DNA from: Protostelium mycophagum
Lineage: Eukaryota; Evosea; Variosea; Protosteliida; Protosteliaceae
Direction of reading: 5' to 3'
DNA length: 64,000 bases
NCBI GenBank assembly: GCA_002081555.1
Contig: KV920942.1
Coordinates: 1 to 64,000, forward strand
This document shows, in pieces, positions 27,927 to 39,800 of this stretch (its first letter is position 1; each line of letters starts with the position of its first letter). Made by a program: the position numbers and the translations under genes. The notes beneath the pieces were generated by a model. It saw only the letters and a list, made by a program, of their open reading frames with translations, made no database searches and was not told the origin of the DNA.

Positions 27927-30900
27927 TCAGTCCCGCTGCGCGCCATTTTGACTACGTAAAACGACCTTCTCTACACTCTGCCAAATCAAATCCTCACCTA
28001 GAGTCACTGTTCTGGAAGCTGACGTATGACCCCGGAACTTCGGCCCTGACGCCCGCCCATTGGCTCTGCTTTTGTTTATAAGCGATGGAGTGGTCCATGT
28101 CGTGGAGCTCTTGGTGAATGAGGAGGCAGGTTCGTTCTGTGGGATCTGGGAAGGTGAGGGGGTGCGGTAGTGTACCGCGATATCGCGGTTGTTGACGTGA
28201 AAGATGGATTTTTTTTGGAAATTGTGATGAATCACCAAAGAAAAATAATTGCGTCTTTCATGGCATATTTTATAAATTACTGCGGCTCTGCCGCATCTAC
28301 AATCACATCTCAATCTTTTCTGTTCAATTAACGTCCGAACCCCATCTACAACGCGATCTACAACTTGAAAACTAACCTTCTTGTGTCTCTGTAGATGCCG
28401 ATAGCAACACACCAAACATTGATTTCTGGTGGAAAATCTGGATCACGTGACGTCTAAAGAGGAGGGTGGGGATGACAGTAAGGAGGAGGAAGGGTCCCGC
28501 CACAAATTGGTTTGTCGACAGTGTCGCGGCCATGATCACCTCGTGAAATTTCAGCGAAATTTCATCGAGTATTTTTCGAAATTTCGCATTGATAAGTTTT
28601 ATCGGAAAAAATGATTTATTTTATTTTTATCCAAAAAAGTTGAAAATTTATCAAGAAAATAATGTGAAAATTCCTTGAAATTTCCTGACCTCGTACAGAA
28701 CGAGACTGAAGATGATACGATCAAAAGTGATGGACCAGAGTAGACCCCCGGCGTTGTACTGACGTGGATATACGTATTGCAAGTTGTAGATGGCGGCGAG
28801 GTATGCCAGGGCGAAATAAATGGCTCCCCATAACAATATAAAAGGTGACATTGTGCTGTAAGTCAACACTATCGCAAAGGCCTGAGCATTTGAGAAATTT
28901 TTTCAATACTTTGAAGAATTTTTCGTGATTTTTCCGAGATTTTTCGGTGAAAAATTTCGTCAATTTCCGGGAAATTTCGGGTGACTCACCACTGTCTCCT
29001 TTGCGTATCTGAGGGGGTAGTCATAGAAGCCGATGGCAGATTCGTCAGCGTCAGAATGCTCCCTGGCTGTGACGCAGAACCATTTATGTCTGATGGACCA
29101 GATCACGAAAGGAACTATCCTCAGAAGAGATCCTGAGACATGTCATTATGACATCACAATGTCAGAAGTGATGTCATGATGTGGTCATGATTTGATGTCA
29201 TGATATGTTATCATGATATGATAACATTTCATGACATCATGATGACGTCATAAAGTTGGGTGAGTTTTTGCACCCAATATAAATTTATTTTTTATATCAT
29301 TTTATACTGCAACATAAACATTTTCCTCACCACGCAAATTTTTTTCACAGCGCACATACAAACACGCTGAAAGACATGACGTCACAGTGACGTAATGATG
29401 ACGCCATCAGATCTGATAGATCTATATCTACCTGGGAATACTGGGAAGGACGATGTGATGATGTAGATGATCATCGTCCTTGCTCTTGCTGGGACTTGTG
29501 TTGCCAAAATCAATTGAATTCTGGAAATGGAAAGGTCATCCGCGTTCCTTGCCAAATCTGCGAATTTTCAGCGAATTTTCCCATCATCACCCCAAAATTC
29601 CACGAATTTTTCGGGGAAATTTCACTGAAATTTCACAAAACTCACCGACGATGACAGGGCCCACCAGAAAAGCCAAAAGAATATTCACGTAGTAAAACGC
29701 GAACAACTTCTCGGTCACTGCAGCGTCCACTAAGGTCATACTCCACAGCTTTCTGCGGTTGATGGCGAATCGAATGATAGTGGGGACCAAGGCCATGAAG
29801 ATGATGGTGAGCAGCTGGACATCCGGTCAGAAAACCTTTAGAATCTTTTGGGATGGAATTCTCTGAATTTTCGGAAATGAAAGATGCACATCCGGTCGGA
29901 ATATTTTTCAGAATATTTTTATGTGGAATTTCCTGAATTTTTGGAAAAAGATCCGGAAACATTGTGACCTGCAAGTTACAAAAATCGGATGCCAATCACC
30001 ACCAAAATTTTCATCGAAAAATCTGAGAAATTTCTCGGAAAAATTATTTACGTACCACAGGGAGAAGACCGCTGACAATTCCGTAAAGCGGATTATTTCT
30101 CGACAAAATTTTGACTAATCCGGGGGCGATATTATTCAAATTGTCGATTGTCGTGAAGGAGGAGAAGAAAAGTATCGGAAAAGTCCAGAGAAGAGTCTGA
30201 GAAATCTCAATGAAATTTCCGGGAAAATTCGGTCGTACCATCGCGTAGAGGAGGACGTTTATGATCACGTGACGCAGCCAGAAGGGGATAGGTTTGACTC
30301 CCAAATCTTTCCAAATGATGGCCCTTGGGTCAGGTGCCTGAAATGTCAGTGAAATTTCATTGAAATTTCAAATCGTATGATTCTTGAAGTTTCGTAACTT
30401 TTCTATTCGAAGTATTTAAATATATTGGAAAAATCTTAAAAAAATCAAGAAAATTCGAAGAACTTTCTGATTTTGGAAAAAAAAGATACAAATAAATAAA
30501 AATTCAAGGTATTTCGAAGAAATTTCCGAGAAAATTCACCGGTACAGCGTGTGATAATACGGTCTTAGACGGTGATATCGCGCTCTGGCACATCATTTTG
30601 GCCATATTCTTTGAATAAAAAGACACAAAGGCGGCACCCTTTGGCTCCAGCGTGTTGAATTCACTCTGAATTCTTATGATCTGGTGTTTCAGATCGGTCA
30701 ACCTGATGACGTCATCGATCTTCAAGTTGGAATTTTTCCCGCCAAAAAGCTCACGTGTCTCTGAAATATGCGACTGCGGGGACTTCTCTGGAAGAATCGC
30801 CGAAAGGTTTGGTGATGGATTTGGGTTTGTGCATGATCTCTTCGGTCTGCTTACTTTGTAGTTCCTCGTATCTGTTTCATTGCAATGAGAATCTTTTCAT

Positions 30901-32133
30901 CTGAATGAGAATCTTTTCATTCTGATGAGGAAAAGTTTCATTCGAATGATACCTCTCGAGTTTTCTCTGAACTTTCTCGTATTCTTCTTGCAATTTTTGG
31001 AGGTGTTCTGCATCACGTGCCACGTGTACAGAAGTAATCTGTAGGTCCGCCTAACTCCGTCAAACTCCGGTACAACGATCTCAAAGGACGAAATTTCACA
31101 GAAAATTCAGAGCAAACCAACGTTCCTCCTCTTGATCTACAAAGTTGTAGACGCTACTTGCCTCCGATGAGGTGGTGTCTCTGGGGGGTTGTGCGGGTAA
31201 AAGCCCGCGGACAAACCTCGAAGTATCTTCTTCACTATCTGCAGGAATATTCGTGAATAAAACGGTGTGATTCTCTGCAGTTCTGGCCTCCCTCAAGTTG
31301 CATCTCAAGATCATAAACTGTCATGACGTCATGCCACGTCATCCTCTCATCAGAATGAAACCCACCTCCTCGTATTCCCTCCACAAGTTGTAGAGGATAA
31401 AGCTCACCACGAATATGACGAACAAAAAATGGACCCACATGGTCCGAGAGCCACCCGGCACATTGGCTAATGTGATCCTGTCGAGCCCCTCGAGAGTTCT
31501 ATATTCTGGAGGAGGTGGTTGGTCGTAATTAGGATTCAAATTAGTTTGGCTTTGTCCTCCATTATTGCTCAGTTTTAACAACTTTTCATGTCAGATTTAT
31601 TCTGGGTTGTATCGAGACATCATTTTTGAGATCATCAGACGTTTGTAAATGACTTTGTTCAGTGATGGATCGTAAAGACTCACTTGTACTTGATTATCTC
31701 CAGAAGCATTGGTGGGGATGATCGTGATGGCAGACACAAGTAAAATGACAGCGAAAATACGGAAACACATCCTGAGAAAACGAATGTGCATGTAGACGTC
31801 AGGTCCTGACTCTCTCAAAGCATCGGACATGGAAAATCGGCGAACAAGATGCCAAGGCCACATGAAAATGGATGGCGTCAACTCTTTCTGCCTGCATCAA
31901 TTTTAGATGATGGTGCAGATTAAAGTATGATCTGCAGATCATGACGATCATCTCCACTTGAAACAATATTTAGATGTAAATGAAGCTTTGACTGACCAGC
32001 CATATGCTAGAGGTGAATAGAAGGCGGGAAAACGCGCCCTAAGTATCGAGAAGAGAAGCATGGTCACGAGAGCGATCACTCCATTAGTACCAGCAGCGAT
32101 CAATATTCCGTAATCGTCTTTGGTGAACCCCAT
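27927..32133 (-). CDS. CSC1: OSCA/TMEM63 (CSC1) mechano/osmosensitive cation channel
   Basis: OSCA/TMEM63/CSC1 proteins are multi-span channels opened by osmotic or mechanical stress. The minus-strand exons run from MGFTKDDYGILIAAGTNGVI (first membrane helix) to a stop at 27927-27929. Seen in order: ALRESGPDVYMHIRFLRMCF; ITLANVPGGSRTMWVHFLFV; HTVLFTNIPADSEEDTSRFV (the RRM-like cytosolic domain start). Then PKGAAFVSFYSKNMAKMMCQ; APDPRAIIWKDLGVKPIPFW; LLWTFPILFFSSFTTIDNLN; and FAFYYVNILLAFLVGPVI. YNLQYVYPRQYNAGGLLWSI follows, and then LSTNQFVAGPFLLLTVIPTL. The last exons give a soluble tail, LLIHQELHDMDHSIAYKQKQ. These match the family order. The introns are dense in GAAATTTC-type words and one contains a TGATGTCATGA palindrome cluster. 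Confidence 0.9.
29137..29251. repeat. Cluster of TGA(C/T)GTCAT-type palindromes in an OSCA intron
   Basis: Within about 115 bp there are overlapping ATGACATCA, TGATGTCATGA, ATGATATGTTATCATGATATG and GATGACGTCAT words. Nearly every 10 bp is self-complementary. The CRE core TGACGTCA is included. Confidence 0.75.
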
Positions 32134-32719
32134 GATTGGTGTGGAGGTTTCTCGATGCGAAAAACCAAGCAAAACACAGAAAACACCCGGAAAATTCATA
32201 TTTCAAATGACACCACCGCCGCAGCCGAGGACATGAGGTTGGCTACTCGCTGCAGGTATTAATAGTGAGGATGGGATATATTGCACCATTCATCAAGAGG
32301 ACGTTGTGGTCAGAAGTTGATTGAGCAGACCGTGTGCGATGAGATGCTGTCAAAATGATGTGCAATTGAATGCGATGCTTCAAAATGCAACCAAGTTTTT
32401 CAACCTGTTGTTGCGCACATTCAAGAGCATGTCCTGGGAAGATAGTGTGATCACGGAAGGTGTTGGAACTCCCTGTGATATCTCACGCGAAATTACCCTG
32501 ATCCAGATGTTTCCAGGCTCCAAATCATCGAGATTAGTTGTCACTTGACATTTTATGAGAGAAATCGATTTCGGACATACATCTCCGTGGGAATTGTGGT
32601 CGCATTGCAACACTAAAGTGATCCTGGCGGTAGAAACCGTGCTATCTCACCATAAGCAACCAATTCCTGGTTAGGATTTCTCCTCTTCATAATAAACAAC
32701 ACCAACACACAGCAACACC
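32134..32719. other. Region between divergent OSCA gene and small ORF
   Basis: No recognised gene. A minus-strand frame at 32380-32613 reads CDHNSHGDVCPKSISLIKCQ and has a few cysteines but no partner exons. Confidence 0.3.
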
Positions 32720-32935
32720 ATGTCTTTCGACAATATAGTGCAGAACATGACCTCAACATGGCAGCCCTACACCCCACCACCGTTTTTCTACTTTGCCAAT
32801 TCAGAAGATCTGTATCAATGCGTCGACACGCTATGGAGCACACATACAAGACCCTCCACTCAGAGTGTGATGATTGAATCTGTGCCATATGTACATACAG
32901 GATATGCCAACTTCCATAAATCAAGTTTTGTCTGA
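32720..32935 (+). CDS. Possible small protein, 71 residues
   Basis: An intronless ATG frame in a good start context (ACACCATGTC) begins MSFDNIVQNMTSTWQPYTPP and is rich in aromatic residues and Thr/Ser. It lies on the opposite strand and divergent to the OSCA channel. No family was recognised; it may be a chance frame. Confidence 0.3.
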   Translation: MSFDNIVQNMTSTWQPYTPPPFFYFANSEDLYQCVDTLWSTHTRPSTQSVMIESVPYVHTGYANFHKSSFV

Positions 32936-33653
32936 GATTGCACAATTCACCCTTTTCGAATTTGTCACTCACAAAGTTATTTCGGGGTTTTCAAGTTGAA
33001 AATTAATTTTACGAAACGGCCGAAAAACACCAATCGCACAATCGATTGATGCACAATGTCGGTTTCAATGCGCAGCCTCTTAAGAAGGCACAAATAGCTA
33101 TCTGATCCTATTATCTTGAGACGTTAGAGTTACAGTGTGATCACTTACCGTCTCACCAAGATAAATGTAGGTAGCTAGCTGGAGTCAGTACAACCAAACG
33201 CTCCCATTGAATTCATAACAAGAGCACTTCTCTGCAAGTCCAATCTGTCTCAACATCCAAGATCAAAGAAGCAAAGACATTGTGGCTTTTTCACTCTTTA
33301 GAATCTGGCAAACAAGAGACGAATTATCCCACGAGCTCGGATCGGGGGACTCATTAGAGTGAAAGTTCAGATGTTCATCAAAACATGCACAAAAAATGTG
33401 GAAGAGGACATCGTTTATAATCTCCCCAAGGTTGGATGGCTCAGGCCTAAAGAAAGGGCGACCTACCTAGATCATCAAGAAATTCAATCATCATTTTGCA
33501 AGTGCAAAATTCAATCATTGTTTTGCAAGTGCCGTTTACGTGAGGCATGAGTTCTTCTGAGGGTTTTATGCTTGTTTTGGTGACATTTTTTGGCATGTTT
33601 TTGGTGATGGCGGCAACGCCGCAAACAAAAAATGCACTTGACGTAGATTTATA
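32936..33653. other. Spacer without recognised gene
   Basis: No supported coding region. A short imperfect direct repeat (ATTCAATCATTNTTTTGCAAGTGC type) occurs at about 33482-33533. Confidence 0.4.
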
Positions 33654-35020
33654 TTACTGGTTGCATTCCTCAACGATTTGTATCTACTCGCAATTGTAGA
33701 AATCTTTACCTTTTGGGTGTACTGTGATGCGTGAGACCTCAGGTGAGTCACGTGACCGGAATCCTCCCAGCATATCCTATCTACAACTCTCCCCTTTGCT
33801 TTTTCTTCCTGGTAGAATCTATCCCCTTCAGAAGATGAAGAAAATAGATACACCCACTCTGTTATCTTTTCATGGCTGATGAGTACGTCTTGTTTTCCAT
33901 ACAGGAAGAGCATCTTGCATTTCAAAGGGACGAGGCTCCTGTATGATATTAATGCAAAGCGTATTTCTTTCGCAGAAAAGCTGCAAGATGCACCTACCCG
34001 AAAGATGTGAGCCTCTCGTAGAACCTTCTGATGTTGTGGGAAAAAGGTTCGTTCAGAAGCAAGTGCTAAAAACGTCAGAAATGAAGCTAGTCTGAGAGAT
34101 CTTGTTGGGTGCAAAAAGAAGCCTCTACTGGGGATCGAACCCAGAATCTCTTGGTTCGTAGCCAAGCGCTGTTCCATTGAGCCATAGAGGCGGATGTGAT
34201 AATAACAGGGGTTTTGCAGGGATAAAACCAATACAATTGCTGTATTTGTACTTCTCACAGATACAACACGACGCTTGATGACAACATAGTTGATCTCACC
34301 GAGGCGACGAAAGGTGTCCAAAACCAGTGAATATAGTTGGGCTTCTCTGTCACTATAGACACCATGGGAAACGAGAATCCCAATTTGAATATCAGATCAT
34401 TTGCTTTAGGGATGGCAGGTGCGCTGTCGATGATCACGTATGAAAGTCTGCTCTCTACATCAGACCAACTTATTGTGCTCATGGTACCTGTTTAATTTCA
34501 GATCAACTTCTTCATGGCTTTTCACCTCGGTATGGGCTCTTTTGCAAGATCGATATGATGGCGGATGTCGTTCCGATTCCGTTCTGGCTGAACAGATGTA
34601 TGAAGATTCTTTTATAATCGGTGATACATTTAGATAACTGTGACATCAGAGATTCGGAATGAAGAGATGTGACAATCTACCTGCTCGAGAATGTCCAAAT
34701 ATTCGGTGTCATCTTCAGGCAAAAATTTTGTAACACTAGATATGGCATCAACTCCAGCATTCTATTTGCCAAGTAAGTTATACTTCCATATTTTTCTGAT
34801 TCACCTTGTAATACTCCAGAATGGTGCGTAATTGTCTTCTTCTGGCACCCGCCCATCCGAACACCAACACCAAGGTGTCTACCTTCTTTCCAGAAGGATG
34901 AAACACTGCAGGTTCCCCTTTGTTGTATTGCAAGAGATAATCCTGTGCCCTTTGGATGACATAAGAACTGGTCAGGACTGTTGAAGCAGCCAGCAGCGAG
35001 GCATTTAGAGGATCGTTCAT
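33654..35020 (-). CDS. TMEM53: TMEM53 / DUF829 alpha-beta hydrolase-like protein
   Basis: TMEM53-family proteins have an alpha/beta-hydrolase fold; in animals TMEM53 is a nuclear-envelope/ER protein. The N-terminal exon starts MNDPLNASLLAASTVL and contains VDTLVLVFGWAGARRRQLRT, the family's GWAGA block. Later exons give SYVIIDSAPAIPKANDLIFK, LPLKCKMLFLYGKQDVLISH and VDRICWEDSGHVTHLRSHAS, with the Asp and His positions expected late in the fold. The C-terminus is best read YTQK|IQIVEECNQ with a stop at 33654-33656. The hydrolase nucleophile was not located with confidence. A tRNA-Arg lies in one intron in the sense direction. Divergent to the GNAT gene. Confidence 0.85.
34120..34191 (-). tRNA. 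tRNA-Arg(ACG) inside an intron of the TMEM53-like gene
   Basis: Same cloverleaf as the copy at 21009: acceptor GCCTCTA/TAGAGGC, anticodon loop CTACGAA, T-arm CTGGGTTCGATCCCCAG. It is in the sense orientation of the host gene. As in the other copy, ACATCC precedes and TCTTTTT follows the gene. Confidence 0.95.
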
Positions 35021-35488
35021 GATGTGGAATCTTTTATTGATGGGAAAGTGCTTTATGCTATTTTTCTGATTCTGACCCGCTGTTTCTCAGAGACGCGGAC
35101 AGAAGGTACCATTGGTAAGCTCTTTTTGAACCTGAGATTGTGGTGTCGGTAGGCCCTGTGATATGTTTGATGTCATACACAACCCTCAATTTATTTCTGC
35201 GAATTCATTGGTAAATGTCTTCACCCTCCAAATGAATTGGCATTCTGATTCCTCCGTTCTTCTTCAAGAAGGGTGAAAGGGATGGTATGCCAATATGGTC
35301 AAGACGTAATTTAATGATTTATTGCAGGTGAATGTATGTCTATAAAAGGATTGGAATTCCAATTTCAGCGAAATGGAGTCACGTGATCAAACTGAGAAAA
35401 TCTTCCAAATCGAGAATCAGATTCAGAATCAGAGAAAAAGCGTATACCTCTTTTCCAAAATTGACAGCACTTTGTCCGAACCGACAAC
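35021..35488. other. Divergent promoter region TMEM53-like / GNAT
   Basis: Spacer between two divergent starts. A frame at 35332 on the plus strand looks random. No RNA or repeat seen. Confidence 0.4.
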
Positions 35489-36489
35489 ATGAACACATCA
35501 CGCCCTTTTTTAGAGACTGAGAGGTTAGAATTACACGCAGCACCCCCAGTTGATTCTTCCTTCTGGCCTTTTTGGAATGCCAACATTGTAGCTCATCCAG
35601 TCGTGACGATGATGGCGTGGGGTGGCACCCGTGATCCTCTCGATGATGAGGGAGTGAAGAAAAGAGCTCTGCAGCATAATGAAGTTTTTGATAAGAGACA
35701 TCATGGTATCTTCGCAGTCGCTTGGAAGAGGAAGAATACCGAAGGTAGAATCGTCATGTATAATAATCGATCTAAGAGTTGTGACGGAAAAGTGTTGATC
35801 ATTTTTAGAGGAGCCACAATGGCTTGGTATGGTGGAAATACGAAATCATGATGATTGGAGAGATCATTTCATGGCAAGCGCTCTCCAATCAGGAGAGAAG
35901 TATGACCCTCCTCCAAACACATTAGAACTCTTGTACTCCTTCGCACCTGCCGCGTGGGGAAAAGGTGGCACATCATTTTATTTACATCCAAGAGTCTATC
36001 TTTATCTGCTATAATCTCATCATTCGTGTTACGACATTTCAATCACCAACAGATTGCAGGTGTGGCAACAGAGGCTGTTAACAGAGTCGTTGATCATGGT
36101 CTCAACGACCTCAGACTAAAGACGATAACAGCAACAGTTCTTCCAGAAAATACAGCCAGCATCAAGATACTGCTAAAGGTTTGTCTCATCATCAGAACAT
36201 GTTTAATGTATTTGACAATTATTAATATTGAACAATTATTTTTTATTCCGATTCTTTTGTACAGTTCAGGTATCACGGTTATGTACCGTGTTCTTTCACG
36301 GTAATTACCGCCTTGTTTCAAGTTCCAATTTTTATTTTCGCCACAACGACTGAAATTCCAAAAAAACTTTTCAGAAAAAAAAATCTAAAAATAAATAATA
36401 ATTATTCTTAGGCGGGATTGAAAGACGAGGGAAACCGCTATGGCTATTCTGAAGACGAGATCTTCTATGAAAAATCAAGAACAGAATAA
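35489..36489 (+). CDS. GNAT-family N-acetyltransferase (RimJ/RimL type)
   Basis: GCN5-related acetyltransferases use acetyl-CoA to modify amines. Start MNTSRPFLETERLELHAAPP has the RimJ/L-type ...TERLxLR opening. WNANIVAHPVVTMMAWGGTR and RHHGIFAVAWKRKNTE follow. After introns come YGGN..EIRNHDDWRD, LYSFAPAAWGKG (the acetyl-CoA P-loop region, Q/RxxGxG/A-like) and GVATEAVNRVVDHGLNDLRL. KTITATVLPENTASIKILLK (the N-S motif typical of this subgroup) leads to AGLKDEGNRYGYSEDEIFY. Length, about 200 residues, is normal. Substrate unknown. Four or five short exons. Confidence 0.82.
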
Positions 36490-36801
36490 ATTTACAAATA
36501 AAATCTGAGTGATAGGACCCTCTTAACGATTCTGAAAAGGTTCTTTGTTTGTGTATGAGCTGATGGTTGAAGAGTTTTGACTAAAGGATGACTAACTCCA
36601 GCATGTACACAAGTGCATCGAATGGTGGTCGTTTCTTTTCGTTTTATTATTCACATGCTAGTGCTTCTGCTCTACGGCTGGAGCTCTTCTGGAGCGGGGC
36701 TCATGCACAGTTTCAGAACGATTTGTGTTTTCGTCTCGCGATGCGACCTCGCACATCCTGAAAACAGGCCACGGTAAACAATCGAATCAGCCAGGCTCAA
36801 G
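36490..36801. other. Short spacer before the DAG-lipase
   Basis: No gene seen. Holds the presumed DAG-lipase promoter; no clear TATA element. Confidence 0.4.
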
Positions 36802-39800
36802 ATGGACGAAGAACAGCCGAAAGACAACAAGTTTCATGACATCCCAGCGGAATCAGTCGAGGAAGGTCCTTTGGTGGCCGCAGTATCACCTCCCATTGAG
36901 CGAAGCGGTGAGATGTTCGAGATTATGTTGAGGATCATAATTACATGGCGGTTCGTCTGACTGTCTTTTGAGATCTAAAGGATCTTATCGATATTTGATT
37001 GATGTGAAATGATTCCCATCATATTATATCATCAAGTGTAGTTATATTCTTTGAGACTTTCAAAATTCATCTCTGATGTCTTTGGTGATTTTGGCCAAAA
37101 TGTGTTTGTCGGGTGTTTTTTGAGCATGTTTTGGTGATTTGGGCAAAGATGCAGCGTGCTTTGTGCTTGTGTGGGAGAAACTGTGGAGGTAGACGATACT
37201 GTTGGAACATTAACAACACACCCACTCCGGTTTAGGGTTTAGAGGTGGCAGTACCACGACGAAAACTTTTGAAGATCATGATACAAAAAAATTATTAATT
37301 AAAAAATAAAATAAAATAAAATCCTGATTTTTCCAGAAAATTGGATTGTAGAGCCCGGACTCATCTCCCCGCCAATTCCAGCGAGAAAAGGCTCGGAAAA
37401 TGCAGAACAAGTGACGTCATCAAAGGTGATCAACAGGATCCACCATCTGTCAGCACAAATATGTACATCGGAGGTACATGTTGTCGACTAGAAATTGTCG
37501 ACACTGTACAACTTTCAGAGAAAAATCGAGATATAATATAATATTTTTAAAATCATTAATTGAAATTTGGCAGGTTGTAGCAGACGTGGAGAAGCCTCAG
37601 GAAGTGAAACAGGTAATATTTTTAATTTAATTTTAATTTAATTTAATTATTGATTTATTTTTACTTTTTTATTTTTTTGTGTTGTTTCATGGCCACAAAG
37701 ACAACTACACCATTGTAGATGGATGTACATACAGTTGTGGATCTATAACGTGAACACATACAGCTCCTACAGTTCTACTGCGACAGAGCCGCAGTACAAG
37801 CCAGTCGTGAAAACTACTGCAGAACAAATTCGCTGTGAAATCAAGATAAATCTACTTGTGGAAGAGACGCGTTAAGAGGCAACTCTGCATTTGTGCGGCG
37901 TGACGCTGCAGTATGACATATGTTCGCACACTTTTGTTGCATATTAATATGTTTTCATTGTACTTTACCTTATGTTTTTCGAGGAAATTTCATGTATCTT
38001 TCGGGGAAAATCCGATGAAAACTGATTCATACAGGCCAAACCTGCACCCGCCCAGCCTAGTTTTTGGAACAAGGTCAAGTCCAAAGTGATGTCAGACACC
38101 ACGTAATGATGACGTCATCACTCATCTACGACTGACAAACCCCAGTGAAAAACATTTCTGGGATATTTATGAGCTGCTGCAAGAGCTAATTAAAGATCTA
38201 CCATTCGCGCCAATTGACATCAGTCTGTCATTCCTGGTTCTGAGCGGTGAGATTTTTCCACGATTTTTATTTTCATTCCAATGAAACATTTCCACGATTT
38301 CCATTTTCGTTCCGATGAAACATTTCCATGATTTTATTTTTATTGTGATGAAATGGACTTCCCGTTCTTCTGAAACATTTCGAATTTTCTGTGAAATTTC
38401 ACATGAATTTTCTGTGAGTTTCTTGGAAATTTCAGTCAAATTGATCGTAAAAAGCGCACGAAAAACCACTCAGAATGACGACTGGACTCTTATGCGAAGA
38501 TTTGAATTTACTGGATCACGCGAATCACGCGATGCGATTCGCATGCGCCACTTATGGGTGGAAGCTGGTGAGGGTTTTTTTATTATTTTTATAAATCCAA
38601 CGGGTTGTGTAAAAGAATATTTATTTCAAATGTCGGAGTGGCATAAAAAAGGCGGGAAAAAATGCTAAAAGCACATATTTTTTTATAAAGACGAAGACGC
38701 ACATGTGTATGAAAATCTGACACAAAGACTTTGACAGGACCAAATCCTGTAATAATTAAATTTTAATTTGGATTTTGTGCGTGCGGCTTTAAAATTTTTT
38801 GTAATACAAAAAAATTAAATAAAAAATTAAAAAAGAAATTTAAAAAAATTAATTAAAAATTAAAAACAAAAATATTAAATTTATAGGCCTACGGATATCA
38901 ATTCAAAAACGCGACCAAAGGCTTGATTGAAGGGATAAAAAAGGAGGACATCCTCAACCGAAAGGTGATGAAATTTCCGTGAAATTTCTCTGACATCTCG
39001 TGTAGATCTTGATGAAATCTACGGGAGTCAATGAGGGGGACATCTTATTGGACACTTGGACAACAACTGTTTGCACAGATTTTTTTATTCCTGGTAATCT
39101 AAAATTAATTTTCTTTAATTTTTTGTTAAAATGTCATATAACTCCACAAAAAAATATCAAATAACAAATAAATCCCACAAACTCTCCATCTTCCAAGTTT
39201 CACTTCGATTACCGCGAACCACCACGTTAATTAGCGTAGGTCACCTCGTAGTTTTGGACCACGAGCGTAAAGCCATCGTAATCGCTTTCCGAGGAACCTT
39301 TCATTTCCGAGATGCTCTCACCGATCTTGTCGCAAGGTACCAAAATTACAAGGTGAGAAAAAGAGTCGGTGGTTGGGATCGAACCCGCGTATGACCATTG
39401 TAGGGGGGAACTGTGCACACCGGGATGTTGGCCGCTGCTGAGGCGGTTTTTAACGAAATAAAACAGTTGCTGATGGACACCTTCATGGTGAGAAGATTCA
39501 TCGAAATTTCACTGAAATTTCACAGAAACATCCCTTGTACCGTGTAGTTGTCACTGGTCACAGCTTGGGTAGGACCCTATGAAGCACAATTATTTGTGCC
39601 GCTCTGCGGCCTGACTTTCTACAATTCTTGACGTGGTGGAAAATTCACTTCCACTTTCAGATCTAAATTTAGATTAAACATTTTCAAAGTAAAACTATTG
39701 GTACAATCGCAAAGACATATCGCTGGTGCCGCTTTTGTTTACGGCAAACACGAAAGCCTTGCAGATCTATATCCATATTTACAAAGATATTTTTGACGGT

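Noticed and set aside
33566-34321. A 251-codon minus-strand frame as a single-exon protein
   Set aside because: It reads straight through a tRNA-Arg and several introns. Only the TMEM53-like exons within it show family similarity.
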